Shown: in pieces, positions 1-11,074 of the stretch
Layout: every line of letters starts with the position of its first letter
Position numbering within the stretch: position 1 is the first letter of the stretch
Assembly (NCBI RefSeq): GCF_014905175.1
Contig: NC_057788.1
Coordinates: forward strand, 16,906,154-16,970,153
DNA: 64,000 nt
Origin: Aphidius gifuensis
Lineage: Eukaryota > Arthropoda > Insecta > Hymenoptera > Braconidae
Direction of reading: 5' to 3'
Translations under genes and position numbers: made by a program
Notes under the pieces: generated by a model
Told to the model about the DNA's origin: nothing
Databases searched by the model: none
What the model saw: the letters and a program-made list of their open reading frames with translations, nothing else

Positions 1-1555
1 ATATTTTTAAACTTGTCAATTTTGGGGCAACGCAACTAAAACAGCTTTTTTTGCGAAAACTCGATTTTCAAAGTGTTATAAACGTCAAAAAAAAAAAGTG
101 ATATTTTTTTCGAAAAGCTGAGAAAATTTCAGTCAAAAAACGATTTTTTTTCATATTTTCATTCACCGACAAAATACTAAGAAAATGAACCAAAAAAAAA
201 AAAAACAACCAATATCAATGAAATGCCTCATACAATAACTGCCAAAATAATGGACGAAAAAATAGCTCCCAAGGCTTGATACACGACCCTCGCACAAGCC
301 TGGCACAGCTGGGTCAGTCTCGTCTCGGCTGAAAAAATCAGAGTCTCGTCTAGTCTCAGTTGTAAAAATATAAAGTGAACAAAAATATATATTTTTTTTT
401 TTAATATCGATACAACGTTTTTAAATATATATATACATTCTTGTAACAAATACATATAAAATAATTTTTTTTTCTTTCATATTCTTTTATATCGTATGTG
501 TACTTTTTTGATTTTTTCTTCAATTATTAATTAACAAGAAATATTGCATTTATTTTAACACAAAAAGTACGTATCGATTGTACTGCGAATATAAATTAAA
601 TATATAAACCAAGTTTAATTTTTAAAAAAGAGTTAATAACAAGACAATATTATCTTTCTTTCGTGATTCTTTTTTTGAACATTATCCTAATTTTTTTTTA
701 TTAAATTATTAACATTTTTTATAATTTGTTTTTATTGAAATATTTGGATTTTATTATAAACAATTTTCACTGCTGAAATGCACATATATTGTTGGTTATT
801 AACCGGACAACTGTTGGCAATTTGGCACTCATACCGAATCTTCCAAATTACGTTCGGTTTTAACTAATAAAATTTGTTTTACGACTAACAAACATTATAA
901 TACATACAATAAAAACTGCAGGTCCATTAAAAATTGTTGTGCTGTTCAATAATTTTTGTGAAACACATAATAAAATATGTTGAAAAGAAAACAAATATTC
1001 TTATAAACTTAACAATTTCTACGAGAATTCGGTTTGGCCACCTTTTTACTGTGCTAGCACAATAATTTTTATTGGAAACTTCTCTCCGTGTATGCGTAAA
1101 TTGAAAACTTCTAAAGTAAAATTTACTTGTTGATCAGAAGAAAAAATTAGGCTAGCAGATTACAAATTGATCGGGTAAAGTTTACAAACAGGAAATGTAA
1201 ACCAAGCGGAGCACTTTTATCGAGTAAAATATACATTTTTTTAGGGTAAACTTTACCTAAATGATATGTGTTATATATTATTTGATATTTTTTTAACCAG
1301 AAAATAAGATTGTACTACAAAAAAAAGGTAAAAATTATTCACAGAAATTGTGACTTTAACCTGTAGTTTATATTCGGTTTACATTTTTTATGGGTAGAAT
1401 TTACCACACAAGTTTGTAACGGAAATAAATGAAGAGAAATAACATAGCATGTATTTTATTTGTTGAATAAATAAAAGTCTAAGGACCTTGGACGTTAACT
1501 TGGACATTTATTTATTTAACAAATAAAATTAATAAAGTTAATTTTAATAAATTCA
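1..1555. other. AT-rich non-coding DNA
   Basis: No gene seen. A fragment of the CAAGCCTG repeat lies at about 270-345. A diffuse repeat with GTAAATTTTAC-type motifs spans about 1060-1420 and shares a TCTCCGTGTATG motif with 10222-10234. Confidence 0.6.
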
Positions 1556-1561
1556 ACAACC

Positions 1562-1804
1562 AAGGAAAAGCAGTAGCTAAGGAAAAGATAAAGCTGAGGA
1601 ATTGATGTAGCCAAAAAAAAAAAAAAATATTACGATACATTAATTCTTTAGCTCCATCTTTTCCTTAGCTACTGCTTTTCCTTGATATTTTAATTTATTA
1701 AATTAAATTGCCTCAATTTTATTTGTTAAATAAATAAAATAAATACCAAGGAAAAGCAGTAGCTAAGGAAAAAATGAAGCTAAGGAATTAATGTAGCCAA
1801 AAAA
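1562..1804. repeat. AGCTAAGGAAAAG hairpin element
   Basis: An arm with CAAGGAAAAGCAGTAGCTAA at 1562 is answered by its reverse complement ending at about 1686. A further half copy follows at 1746-1804. The hairpin is bordered by ATTTATT-type DNA, as are the other copies at 15350, 53365, 55830, 56035 and 56275. Confidence 0.85.
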
Positions 1805-1839
1805 TATGGGGGAAAACAACGGGGACAGGGAAAAACAAC

Positions 1840-1910
1840 GGGGACAGTCTTGTGTCAAGCCCGTGTTAACGAGGCTCGTGTGAGGCTGGTGAAATCAAAA
1901 AATACAGCCC
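1840..1910. repeat. CAAG-array fragment
   Basis: Short CTTGTGTCAAGCCCGTGT-type fragment of the array family described at 5069 and 47556. Confidence 0.6.
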
Positions 1911-2103
1911 TGGTAGAAATCGGTGTCGACTTTCGACATGGCCGTGACGGATCGACTTCGATATTTGAGCTCAAAACGACGTCGAAACGTTACGCTCAAC
2001 GACACGTAAACATGACATATTTATTTTGATTCATTCATTTATAACCTACCTAGGTTTTACAATTAATAAAATATCGTCTAGTTTAGAATTTATCCATCAT
2101 CAT

Positions 2104-2218
2104 CCCTGGTAGAAATATAGAATAAAAGGTTTACACGAGGTTACCATGTATCGGTATATATGCTTATACACGTACCTCGGGCCCAAACCTCGGATCGAGG
2201 TTAAATTTCTACCAAGGA
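2104..2218. mobile_element. Short MITE with CCTGGTAGAAAT termini
   Basis: TCCCTGGTAGAAAT on the left and ATTTCTACCAAGGA on the right are inverted copies about 115 bases apart. A single-ended relative starts at 1909 and another near 27442. Confidence 0.7.
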
Positions 2219-2645
2219 TTATATGTCTGTAAATGTTTACTTCGCCTAACAAATGCAAGTATAACTAATAAATACAAATAAAATACTTGTATATTAATAT
2301 ATACAACGGTGCATATATATATATAATAATAAATAAATTAAATATATAAATACGCGCATTTAAATTCATCTATACTACAGACCGGCTGATGGTAACGGTT
2401 ACCGATCGATTACCATGTCGCTGCAAGGCGCAATGTAGACTGACAGAAAATGGATTCCTGCCCAGATCCGTTACCGGATCTGACGTTTAAACTCTATGTT
2501 TTTCCTTTTACTCCAACCCAACCCGCGCCTAAAGATGTTTACACATCAAAAATTATAAAAAAATATAAATTAACTATAATTATCATTTTATTACTTTTTA
2601 TTTATTTGAAGTAACGATAATAATTTGAACGAAAATAAACGGTGT

Positions 2646-2725
2646 AGCGGGGGATCGATCATACGTCTCTCACGTAGAACTCCAATGCTCTATCAAGTCA
2701 ACGACCGGGGTATTCATGAAAGAGT
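2646..2725 (-). repeat. tRNA-derived SINE-like head
   Basis: Read on the minus strand it has a D-arm-like part, then GATCGATCCCC, which resembles a pol III B box. The same module lies at 19190-19265 (minus) and 6161-6229 and 20270-20338 (plus). It does not fold as a complete functional tRNA by eye. Confidence 0.55.
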
Positions 2726-3561
2726 CAGTAAAAATTTTTAGTATGAATGAATCTATTCGAGACTTCTTGTAAAAGCCTGACACGATAGTCAAAACCTAAT
2801 AATTGCTATTTAAAATTTCTATTTACAATTCATATACCTATCTAATTATTATAATTTTTTTTTTTTAATCATAAAATAATATTTCCTAAATTCAAAACAT
2901 AATATTGAATTATTATACAATAATAATTTATTTATAATATTGACTAATTTTATGTTTTAAAAAAAGAGAAATAGACATTGATGACTGATGTGTTAGTTTG
3001 AAAGAGAAAATTATTATTGTAATTGTACAGAGGAATTTCAGAAGATATTATCATAACCGAGACAACATGTTTTTTTATTCGGTTTTTATAGAAACTTTTC
3101 TCACGATTACGGGAAAAATACGGAAAAAATTCCTACGAATGCGCAGTGGTTAAAAATGGAGTTGAAATATGGAAAAAACGGCTATTTATCGGTTATATAT
3201 CGTATAGTTATTGAAATAACGATTAATTCTTAAATTTAATAATGGCCATCAATGAATCTCGTCAAGTAGAAAAAAAAGTCAACATAAAAAAATTCGATAT
3301 CGCGAATAGTTTTCGAGTTATAATAACTTATATATTTCGATATATTAAGTTTTTTTTTTTAATATTATAATAAAGGCAATCGATAAAACTCGCCAAGCTA
3401 AAAAAAAAGCCCAATAAAAATTTTTATATCTCGAATAGTTATCAAATTATCGATATTTTTTTTAAAATGTATACAATTTTTTTTTTCTCAAAAAAAAAAG
3501 TCGAAATTTTTGTTTTTTTTTTCAAAAAAACTGCTAATTATTGATTGTCGCGTATTGTTAA

Positions 3562-3838
3562 GGTTGATTCTGGAAATCTGAAATCGCAACAGATTTTTTT
3601 TTTTTTTATCTTATGTTTAAATGAAATAATTATCTACATTGTCAATTTTTTATTATAATACGATGTAATCTTCGCTTGCTTGTGTGTAGCCACGCACACA
3701 CATACTACTAAAGAACTTAGTTTTTTCATCAGTGGCGCCACAAAAAATTTTAGGACACGGGAATAAAAAATAGCGTTATTGATATACGGGCCCTTCGTGG
3801 CATAAATATTGGTTAAGTGATGCGACTGGGAATCAACC
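3562..3838. mobile_element. TTAA-flanked MITE (GGTTGATTC termini)
   Basis: It starts GGTTGATTCTGG after TTAA (3558-3561) and ends CTGGGAATCAACC before TTAA (3839-3842). A TTAA duplication is the mark of piggyBac-type insertion. It shares its right TTAA with the next element. Confidence 0.72.
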
Positions 3839-3842
3839 TTAA

Positions 3843-4334
3843 GGGATTTCGTCGATTTTTTTTCAAGCGAAGAGTGAGACAACATTTTTCCTGTTTTTTG
3901 TCTTTTTCGCACTCATAGAAATATTGTGTTTCTCAAAGTCATCCGCAAGAGGTCTCTAGTGATTTTTCAATAATTCCTCATAAAAATCAATTTTTTCATA
4001 CTTTAATTATTAATTGTAAAAAAACTAAGCTCCAAACCTCTTTTATTTTTTTTCCATACGTTTTGTTTTGTCTCATTTTAAAACCCGATAGTTTTTTTTT
4101 CACGATGTCATATTGTCGATTAGAGATATTGGTATTTTAATGGACTTTTTTGTGACAAAAATCGCATTCTCCATAAGAGCCCATGTTAAAAGTTGTCAAC
4201 TTTGAAAATTAATAAAAAAATAACGAGCTTCCAAACAATTACCAAAAAATTACATAAAATGTATTAGTATTTCAAGAATCTACTGTATAAATTTCCAAGC
4301 ATTCTCATATTCGGAAAAAAATCGACGAAATCCC
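3843..4334. mobile_element. TTAA-flanked MITE (GGGATTTCGTCGA termini)
   Basis: GGGATTTCGTCGATTTTTTT and its reverse complement close a 492-base unit between TTAA at 3839-3842 and 4335-4338. The interior shares TTTTCGCACTCAT and CATCCGC-AG-TGTCTCT-type stretches with 29618-30095. A block with GTCGATTAGAGATATTGGTA recurs at 20770-20850. Confidence 0.85.
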
Positions 4335-4389
4335 TTAAGCACGAATATATATTTTTTTTTCGAAAATAATGAATATATCCAAGTTTTTT

Positions 4390-4680
4390 TTATGTGGTCG
4401 CTAGGTTTTTTGGTTAGCTATATTTTTTACTTAGCTATTTTTTTTACTTAGCTATATTTTTTACTTAGCTACATCTTTTCCTTAGCTACATCTTTTCCTT
4501 AGCAATATTTTTTACTTAGCTATATTTATAGCCAAACACACAATACCTACATAATTTTATCAGCTATATCTTTTACTTAGCTATATTTTTTACTTACCTA
4601 TTTTTTTTACTTAGCTATATTTTTTACTCAGCTATATTTTTTACTTAGCTTTATTTTTTTACTTAGCTCCATTATATTAT
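4390..4680. repeat. TTTACTTAGCTATATTT tandem array
   Basis: More than ten degenerate 17-18-base units. Related single units occur at 31310-31410, 47215-47405 and 49200-49380. Confidence 0.85.
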
Positions 4681-5068
4681 CAATTATGAAAAAAATTATC
4701 ATTAACATTAGAAAGATATCGATAATTCGAAAACTATTCGCGCGATCAAAAAATTGTATTCGATTTTTTTTTCTCCTTGATGAGTTTAATCGACTTCCAT
4801 TATTAAATTAATAAAAAAAAAAAATCGGTATATCGAAATTTCAAAAAATCTTATAACTTGAAAACTATTCGAGATATCGAAATTTTTTTAAAAACATTTT
4901 CTTCTCCCCGACGATTTCTATTGATTGCCATTATTAAATTTGAGAATAATTCGTTATTTCAATAACTATACGACATATAACCGATAAATAGCCGTTTTTT
5001 TCATATTTCAACTCTATTTTTAACCACTTTGCGCATTCCTAGGAATTTTTCGTAGAAACACGCCGAAG

Positions 5069-5266
5069 ATGTTTACACATAATAAACCCGCGAGTCTAGA
5101 TGGCTCACAAATTTTCTTTTGCAAGACTGTGTCAAGCCTGGGAACACAGGCCTCTGTCAAGCCTGAGACACAAGCGTGTGTCAAGCCTGATACACTAGTC
5201 CGACACCATCGTGAACATTCCAGGCTGGACACAGGCTTGTGCCCGTCGTCACTTCTTACCTAGGTT
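5069..5266. repeat. CAAGCCTG array ending TTACCTAGG
   Basis: Period of about 18-24 bases with the dyad CTTG-n-CAAG (for example GTGTCAAGCCTGGGAACA). It matches 18840-19070 in inverse orientation. The right end, GTCGTCACTTCTTACCTAGG, matches the right end of the 47556-48328 element. Apparent reading frames on both strands are repeat artefacts. Confidence 0.8.
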
Positions 5267-5543
5267 GGCTATATTTGCCATAATAAATTAAAATACTATT
5301 GGCAAATGTGTAAAAAATGATGATACTAAATAAATTGTATTGTCATTTTTATTAACTACTAAGCCATTTGCCACAATTATTTCTATTCATGACAATTAAA
5401 ATTTTATACGTAAGCTTTCAGCATACAGTTAATTCAAGTATAGAATAAAAATCTTCTTCTTTCAACTTGCATTCGTGGTTAAGTCCGTTGGAACACGGTT
5501 TTCGTATTAGCCTATTAGGTAGAATTAGGTAGTGTTTAGGGAG

Positions 5544-5625
5544 GCCGGAGGCTATTCTCGAATAAATATGAGTCGACTCACTGACACGGATCGAGGTCCG
5601 TGAACGGATCTACTTCTCAGGTAGG
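5544..5625. repeat. Half copy of the GGCTATTCTCGAAT foldback
   Basis: GAGGCTATTCTCGAATAAAT, then GAGTCGACTC and ACGGATCGAGGTCCGTG: one arm of the complete foldback at 49664-49809. It is truncated where the CAGGTAGGATCCC array begins. Confidence 0.75.
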
Positions 5626-6229
5626 ATCCCACAAGGGTGAACGGCCGTGCCAGGCTTGTTACAAGCTTGTGTTTCCTAGCCTTGGTGGACTAGAATGTGC
5701 CTAGCTTGGCACAGAGAATTTTTCCAGTCATTGCACAAGACTTGTTAATCTAGGTTTGTACCAAGCCTGTGTCGATTGTTATTTCCAAGCCTCACACAAG
5801 ATTAAAAATTTCAAGGTTGTGTCAAGCCTGTTTTTCCAGTCACTAGACAAGCCTTGTTAATCCAGGCTCGACACAAGACTGTCTCCTTGATTTTTCCCGC
5901 CCTCACTCAAGCCTTGTAACACAGCCTTGTGTCGAGCTGGTGCCCATTGTTTCACCAAGCCCGACACGAGACTTGACTTATGCATATATTTAACTCAAAA
6001 ACAAAAAAATTATAGTAATTAGATATATAAATTTAATATAAATTTCAAATAAAAATTATCAGGCTTTGATTATTGTGTGAGGCATTTGCAAGGACTGTGT
6101 GTTCAGTCTCAATAGAATTTATTTATATAAAAAATTTTGACGACCACTTTCATCAATACCCCGATGGTCGACATGATAGTGTATTGGACTTCCACGTGAG
6201 AGGCCCCGGATCGATCCCGCGTCGCGTGC
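5617..6229 (+). mobile_element. CAAG-array composite with tRNA-like tail, copy 1
   Basis: It begins CAGGTAGGATCCCACAAGGG, continues as a CAAGCCTG array, then an A/T-rich linker, and ends in a tRNA-like module (6161-6229) with GGATCGATCCCGCG. The second copy at 19640-20338 is nearly identical but carries an extra array unit. It looks like a SINE-type or composite repeat and carries no protein. Confidence 0.75.
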
Positions 6230-6239
6230 CAAAAACGTC

Positions 6240-7480
6240 AATTTTAAAGGAAGAAAGGCGTAAGTGCAAATTTATTAATTTTTGGGTTTTTCATCTAATT
6301 TTAAGGCTTTAAAAAAAAAAAAAGGAAAAAGGGCGTAACAACTCAAACAGCTTCAGAGGGCACTGTGAGTAGTCGTCGTCGAGTGATTGCTACTAATTAA
6401 ACCATCAATTTATGCGTCTATCAAATATAATTAATTTTTGTGTTTGATACCAATTTCCGTAAAAATGTTTGAATTTTCTGATTAGATAAAAAAAAATTTT
6501 TGATAAAAATTTTATAAATAGGTATAAATAATAAAGTCCGACTACTGGGGTCCTTTTATTTCATCAAATTTTATCTGGGACCAGTATCCGGACACTAATA
6601 ACAACTAGTAAAACTGACAGAATTATCAAACATAACCTAAATTTGTTTGATATTGATATTTTTTTGCCTGTCTAGAAACTGGTACCCTAACGTGGCTAAC
6701 GTGTGCAACAACTGGTTCTCATATATATTTTAGATGTCCGGATACTGGGGAAATTGAAAAATTTTTTAATTAATTAAATTTTCACTGAATTTATAATTGA
6801 TACGAGTTTTTTTTTTTTTAATAAAAGGTATTATTATAAAGAATTTAAAAATAATAATGATTTTTTTTTTTTTTTTCAAATATATTTTTTATAGTTTAAA
6901 TAGTTTAAATTACGCCTCTACCGTCTGAGTACTGGTGCCACCACGGTATACTTTATTATCTATGACGATTTTCGCAAAAGTTAGGGCGTTTGTTAAAAAT
7001 TACTAAAAAACTAGACAAGCATTAACTTTTGAGAAAATTGTAATAGAGAGACTTCGTATCAGGCATAAACAACCCATCTTTTAAAACTCTACCGCCCATC
7101 ATAGGAAAGGGCATTGTCTGTTAATTCAGTCACTTTTTTTTTTCTAAAAACTAAATTGAAAAAAAAAAAATCGGTTTTTTTCATTTTTTATAAAAAATGT
7201 GTTTCATAGATCAAAATTGTTTCGGAAAGGCGATAGATTCTTGGAGTACGCATGTTTGACGCCTAATACGAAGTCTATAACACCATTTTATCACGAGTTA
7301 TACCTTGCCTAAAAAATGAAAACGGCACAAGCTATAACTCAAAATAGAGTAGTCACAGAGGTTTTATATTAGGTTTAAAATAATAAATTTTCAAAAATCT
7401 ATAACTCCTTATTTTATAACTCGTAAAGGAATACTTTTACCCACAATTTTTCAACAAGAAATCGTCCGTAAAAGTATCCT
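6240..7480. other. AT-rich non-coding DNA with a diverged repeat module
   Basis: No gene seen. At 6990-7420 a module with GGCGATAGA and CCTAATACGAAGTCT motifs occurs; its inverse is at 54920-55100. Confidence 0.6.
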
Positions 7481-7482
7481 TA

Positions 7483-8027
7483 CACTCAGAGAAGGATAAG
7501 TTAACAGTTAACATACCAATATGTTTACATTAAACATACAAAAGTTTAATGTTAAGATATATATATTAACAATAAACATAGATATCTTAACTGTTAACAT
7601 ACGTATGTTTATAGTTAACATAGGTATCTTTACGCGGCCAAATATTTTGATGCGCCAGTCTACTTCTTGTAATCTTTTTTTTTTGACATTATATTGTGAT
7701 ACTATTCTAATTGTAATATAATATAATATGTACTCGTGTTGTCATAAATTTATTTAAATTTAGTTTTTTTGTAAATTCATTCTTAATTTTACATTCAATT
7801 TTCATATTTACATACGTAAATGTCTTCAACTATCAGCCTAACCTTCAAATTGTGTCAATTACAGATATCTTAATAGTTAACATACGCATATTAACTATTA
7901 AGATACGTATGTTTAATGTTAATATATATATCTTTGATGTAAACTTATCAGCCACCACCCATTTTAACATGGCATATGTTAACATTAAACAGGATATGTT
8001 AACTGTTAACATATCCTTCTCTGTGTG
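7483..8027. mobile_element. TA-flanked foldback MITE
   Basis: Left end CACTCAGAGAAGGATAAG and inverted right end CACACAGAGAAGGATATG match over about 33 bases, with TA at 7481-7482 and 8028-8029. The interior is packed with TTAACAGTTAACAT-type palindromes in both halves. A TA duplication suggests Tc1/mariner-type mobilisation. Short reading frames here come from the repeat. Confidence 0.82.
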
Positions 8028-8029
8028 TA

Positions 8030-8495
8030 CGCACTATATTGGGGCAAAATGGCGTCCATATTACAAACCTCGTGTCAAAAAATATTGTATAGGTATAACT
8101 CGTACGTGAAGAAGGTGATCGTCCAAGACTTTGAAGGTGTCATTACTCGTGCAAGAATCACCTACTTCACGTACTGGTTATATCATATACTATTTTGGTA
8201 CATTTTTTTCATTTTTTGGAGAATATAAAAAATTGACTAATTAGATCATGCTTTTTTCTATTAGGGGCGATAGAATTTTCAGAGACGCTTCTTTTAGGCC
8301 AAATCCGAAGTCATTACGACAATTAGTTCCAAAGTTATATGATCTACGGCTAAGCCTTTTCGGCTCCCAGCCTCCGTATCATTTTTTCATCATAAATTAT
8401 GAAAATACCATTCGGGGTATATGAAACAAATAAAATTTATATATTGGCCAATGTGTCGGTTAATTCTTGGATTGCCATGATTATAATGTATAGCT
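8030..8495. other. Non-coding, contains one GGGGCGATAGAATTTTC module
   Basis: The module at 8263-8340 (ATTAGGGGCGATAGAATTTT and a following GAAGTCATTACGAC) is a relative of the inverted array at 54740-55640. No gene seen. Confidence 0.55.
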
Positions 8496-8536
8496 AAGTA
8501 AAACATTTTTTCGTCATTTTCAATTGATTCATCATA

Positions 8537-8738
8537 CCTTTAATAATCAAAAGACGTAAAATATCCAAAAGAATGTCAAAATTTTGAAGTATAAAGTTGA
8601 ATAATTTGCTGGATAAAAAAAAATTTTTAAAAAAATTAGGCGCTATTTCGATACATGGTATAATAATAATATAATAAATAATAAAAACAAAATTTTGACA
8701 TTCTTTTGGATATTTTACGTCTTTTGATTATTAAAGGT
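8537..8738. mobile_element. Palindromic element, copy 1 (truncated right arm)
   Basis: The left arm starts CCTTTAATAATCAAAAGACG. The right arm ends with its reverse complement but lacks the inner part. The loop reads ATTTCGATACATGGTATAAT. Confidence 0.85.
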
Positions 8739-8964
8739 ATGATGAATAGACAGGTATTTAAAAATTGAGGCTTTTTGGCGACATTAATTGTAAATTTATG
8801 TTTTGTTTTTATATCATAATATATTTAGATATACCATCAGGAGAAAAATTTATTCGAAAAAAATACTATCTTTAATTGTTTAAAACAATTCATTTTTATT
8901 ATTTATATATTTGTAATGATTTATTCGATTATTATTGACCGAAAAAGTACACCATAAATACTTG

Positions 8965-9040
8965 ACATCACCAGGACTTGAACACGGTATCTTCTAGTTG
9001 AAACTCCAGAGTCTTACTTACTTGACCATAGCAGCAACAA
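8965..9040 (-). repeat. tRNA-like SINE head
   Basis: On the minus strand GCTATGGTCAAGTAAGTAAG resembles a D-arm/A-box region, and GTGTTCAAGTCCTGG resembles a B box. Stems are imperfect, so this is not called as a tRNA gene. Confidence 0.5.
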
Positions 9041-9070
9041 TTGAAAATGACGAAAAAATGTTTTACTTTA

Positions 9071-9333
9071 CCTTTAATAATCAAAAGACGTAAAATATCC
9101 AAAAGAATGTCAAAATTTTGAAGTATAAAGTTGAATAATTTGCTGGATAAAAAAAAATTTTAAAAAAAATTAGGCGCTGCAGTTTTTATTATTTATTATA
9201 TTATTATTATACCATGTATCGAAATAGCGCCTAATTTTTTTTTAAATTTTTTTTTATCCAGCAAATTATTCAACTTTATACTTCAAAATTTTGACATTCT
9301 TTTGGATATTTTACGTCTTTTGATTATTAAAGG
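9071..9333. mobile_element. Palindromic element, copy 2 (both arms intact)
   Basis: Arms of about 110 bases (9071-9178 and about 9226-9333) are near-perfect reverse complements around a loop of about 48 bases. The loop is the reverse complement of the loop in copy 1. A half copy lacking the outer arm lies at 51620-51715. Confidence 0.9.
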
Positions 9334-9399
9334 TATGATGAATAGACAGGTATTTAAAAATTGAGGCTTTTTGAGACTTAAAATACTTATACCCGGTAA

Positions 9400-9610
9400 A
9401 GAGTCTGGCTTTTTAAAAATTGAGGCGAGACTCTACCGAGTCTCTTGATATCTGAATATATTATGATATATCTAAATATATTATGATATCTTCTTCGATA
9501 TTAAAAGATAGCGCCATAATCGATATATTTAGTTATCTCTCGATATGTTTTGATATCAAGATATCCTGAGATCTCTTGATATATTATTATATCTTAGAAG
9601 ATCTTTTCAT
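9400..9610. repeat. GATATATC-rich palindromic stretch
   Basis: Repeated TTGATATC, ATATTATGATAT and CGATAT units, each self-complementary. No gene seen. Confidence 0.6.
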
Positions 9611-9729
9611 TTTTTCCCGGGAAAAGAAAATAAAAAATAAAAGCAATTGTCTCGCGCTCAACCCAAATTGTGTAAGAGATGGATATTTACATTCGTCGAC
9701 GAACTGGCTATACTCTCAAACGAACTGTC

Positions 9730-9830
9730 CTCCGTGAACGGATCTCAGTTCGTCGCTCAAGTAGATCCGTTTACGGACCTCGATCCGTGTGAGTGAGTTG
9801 ACTCACATTCATTCGAGAATAGCCTCCCAG
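9730..9830. repeat. Half copy of the GGCTATTCTCGAAT foldback
   Basis: Contains ACGGACCTCGATCCGTG, then GAGTTGACTCACATTC and ATTCGAGAATAGCCTCCCAG, matching the right arm at 49750-49809. Confidence 0.75.
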
Positions 9831-10723
9831 GGTACAGGGGATAGAGAATCAAATCCCGGTCGTTGCAAGAATTCTCAAAAAAAAAAATCGGAAATATCAT
9901 GTTCTACTAACGATTATATATTTTGCATTTTCAACACCGAAAATTGGTAATTTTTACTCACTAGGAGAGTAACACAAATTTCATTAATTGAAAATGTAAA
10001 AACAACTTTAACGCCTTAAAAGGTAAATTTTACCTTTTTTTGAAGTAATGGAAGCGATCACAAAAATTAAATGTAAATTTAACATCGCCAAAACGTAAAA
10101 CACAGCTTCAATCTAATAAGATTTTTTTTTGGTAAATTTTACCCGTTTCCTCTAGGTGTCCCTCATTTGTTTATTAAAAAGGTAAAATCTACTTTTCTTT
10201 TTTAAATTTTACCTTTTATTTTTCTCCGTGTATGTTTTGTTTTTATTATATAATATATGAAGAAAGCAAAATCAAAAAATAAATAAATTAACAAGTACAG
10301 AAGAATATGAAAACCGAAGAGATATGGTAAATGTTACTTTCACCTGTAAACGGATATTCGATCCATCGAAAGTTAAGTGTGGAGTGGGTAAGTACCCACT
10401 TTCAATTGTAACGGAAAACATGACATCGCTACTTTCCATTTCAAGGAGAATCGAGGTGAATATTTTTATTATATTCTTTTAGAATCAAACTTTGTATATT
10501 GTAATAATTTCTACCAAAATTTTGTCTCAGTCACATAGCTACCATAATATTCCGTTGCTTAACTTTTTTCGTCTTCCAGTAAGGTTTAATTTACCACTTA
10601 CTTTCGCTTTTATAAAATGAAATATATATGCGAAAATAATAAGACAGACGTTGATGAACCGCTGATTAATAAAGACATTCAAATAAATAAAGAAACCTAT
10701 GTAATTATTGCACTAATCATGCC

Positions 10724-11071
10724 CGAGATGAAATTTTTCGCCTCTGAACTCTATCTGAGTCTCTGGGCAGTATTTAAATCCTCTCTATCACTTTCTAGCA
10801 GTATCTGAAGAATCTCTCACTGTATCTCTACGTTGTCTCTACAATTGTGAAAGACAAATCATCTCTGAGCGAGAGACTCGACTTTAAAATAAAAGTCAGC
10901 GTCTCTAAAACATCTATCAATATAGTCTCTCAAATATATACAGGGACGATCATCTCTAACTGAGAGATGAAATTTTTAATCTCTGAATTATCTTTATGGA
11001 GGCACTCACAGACACTATTTTCAGATATAAATAGAATCTCGTTCGTTCAGATATCTGAAAATTTCATCTCG
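10724..11071. mobile_element. ATCTCTGA-rich foldback element
   Basis: CGAGATGAAATTTTTC near the left end is answered by GAAAATTTCATCTCG at the right end. The interior repeats CTCTGA/TCAGAG-type motifs many times in both senses. Flanks share TGC near the boundary, but no clear duplication is seen. Confidence 0.6.
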
Positions 11072-11074
11072 TGC

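Noticed and set aside
5020..5263. Short Cys/Ser/Leu-rich frames on both strands
   Set aside because: They are translations of the CAAGCCTG array and appear in every copy of it.
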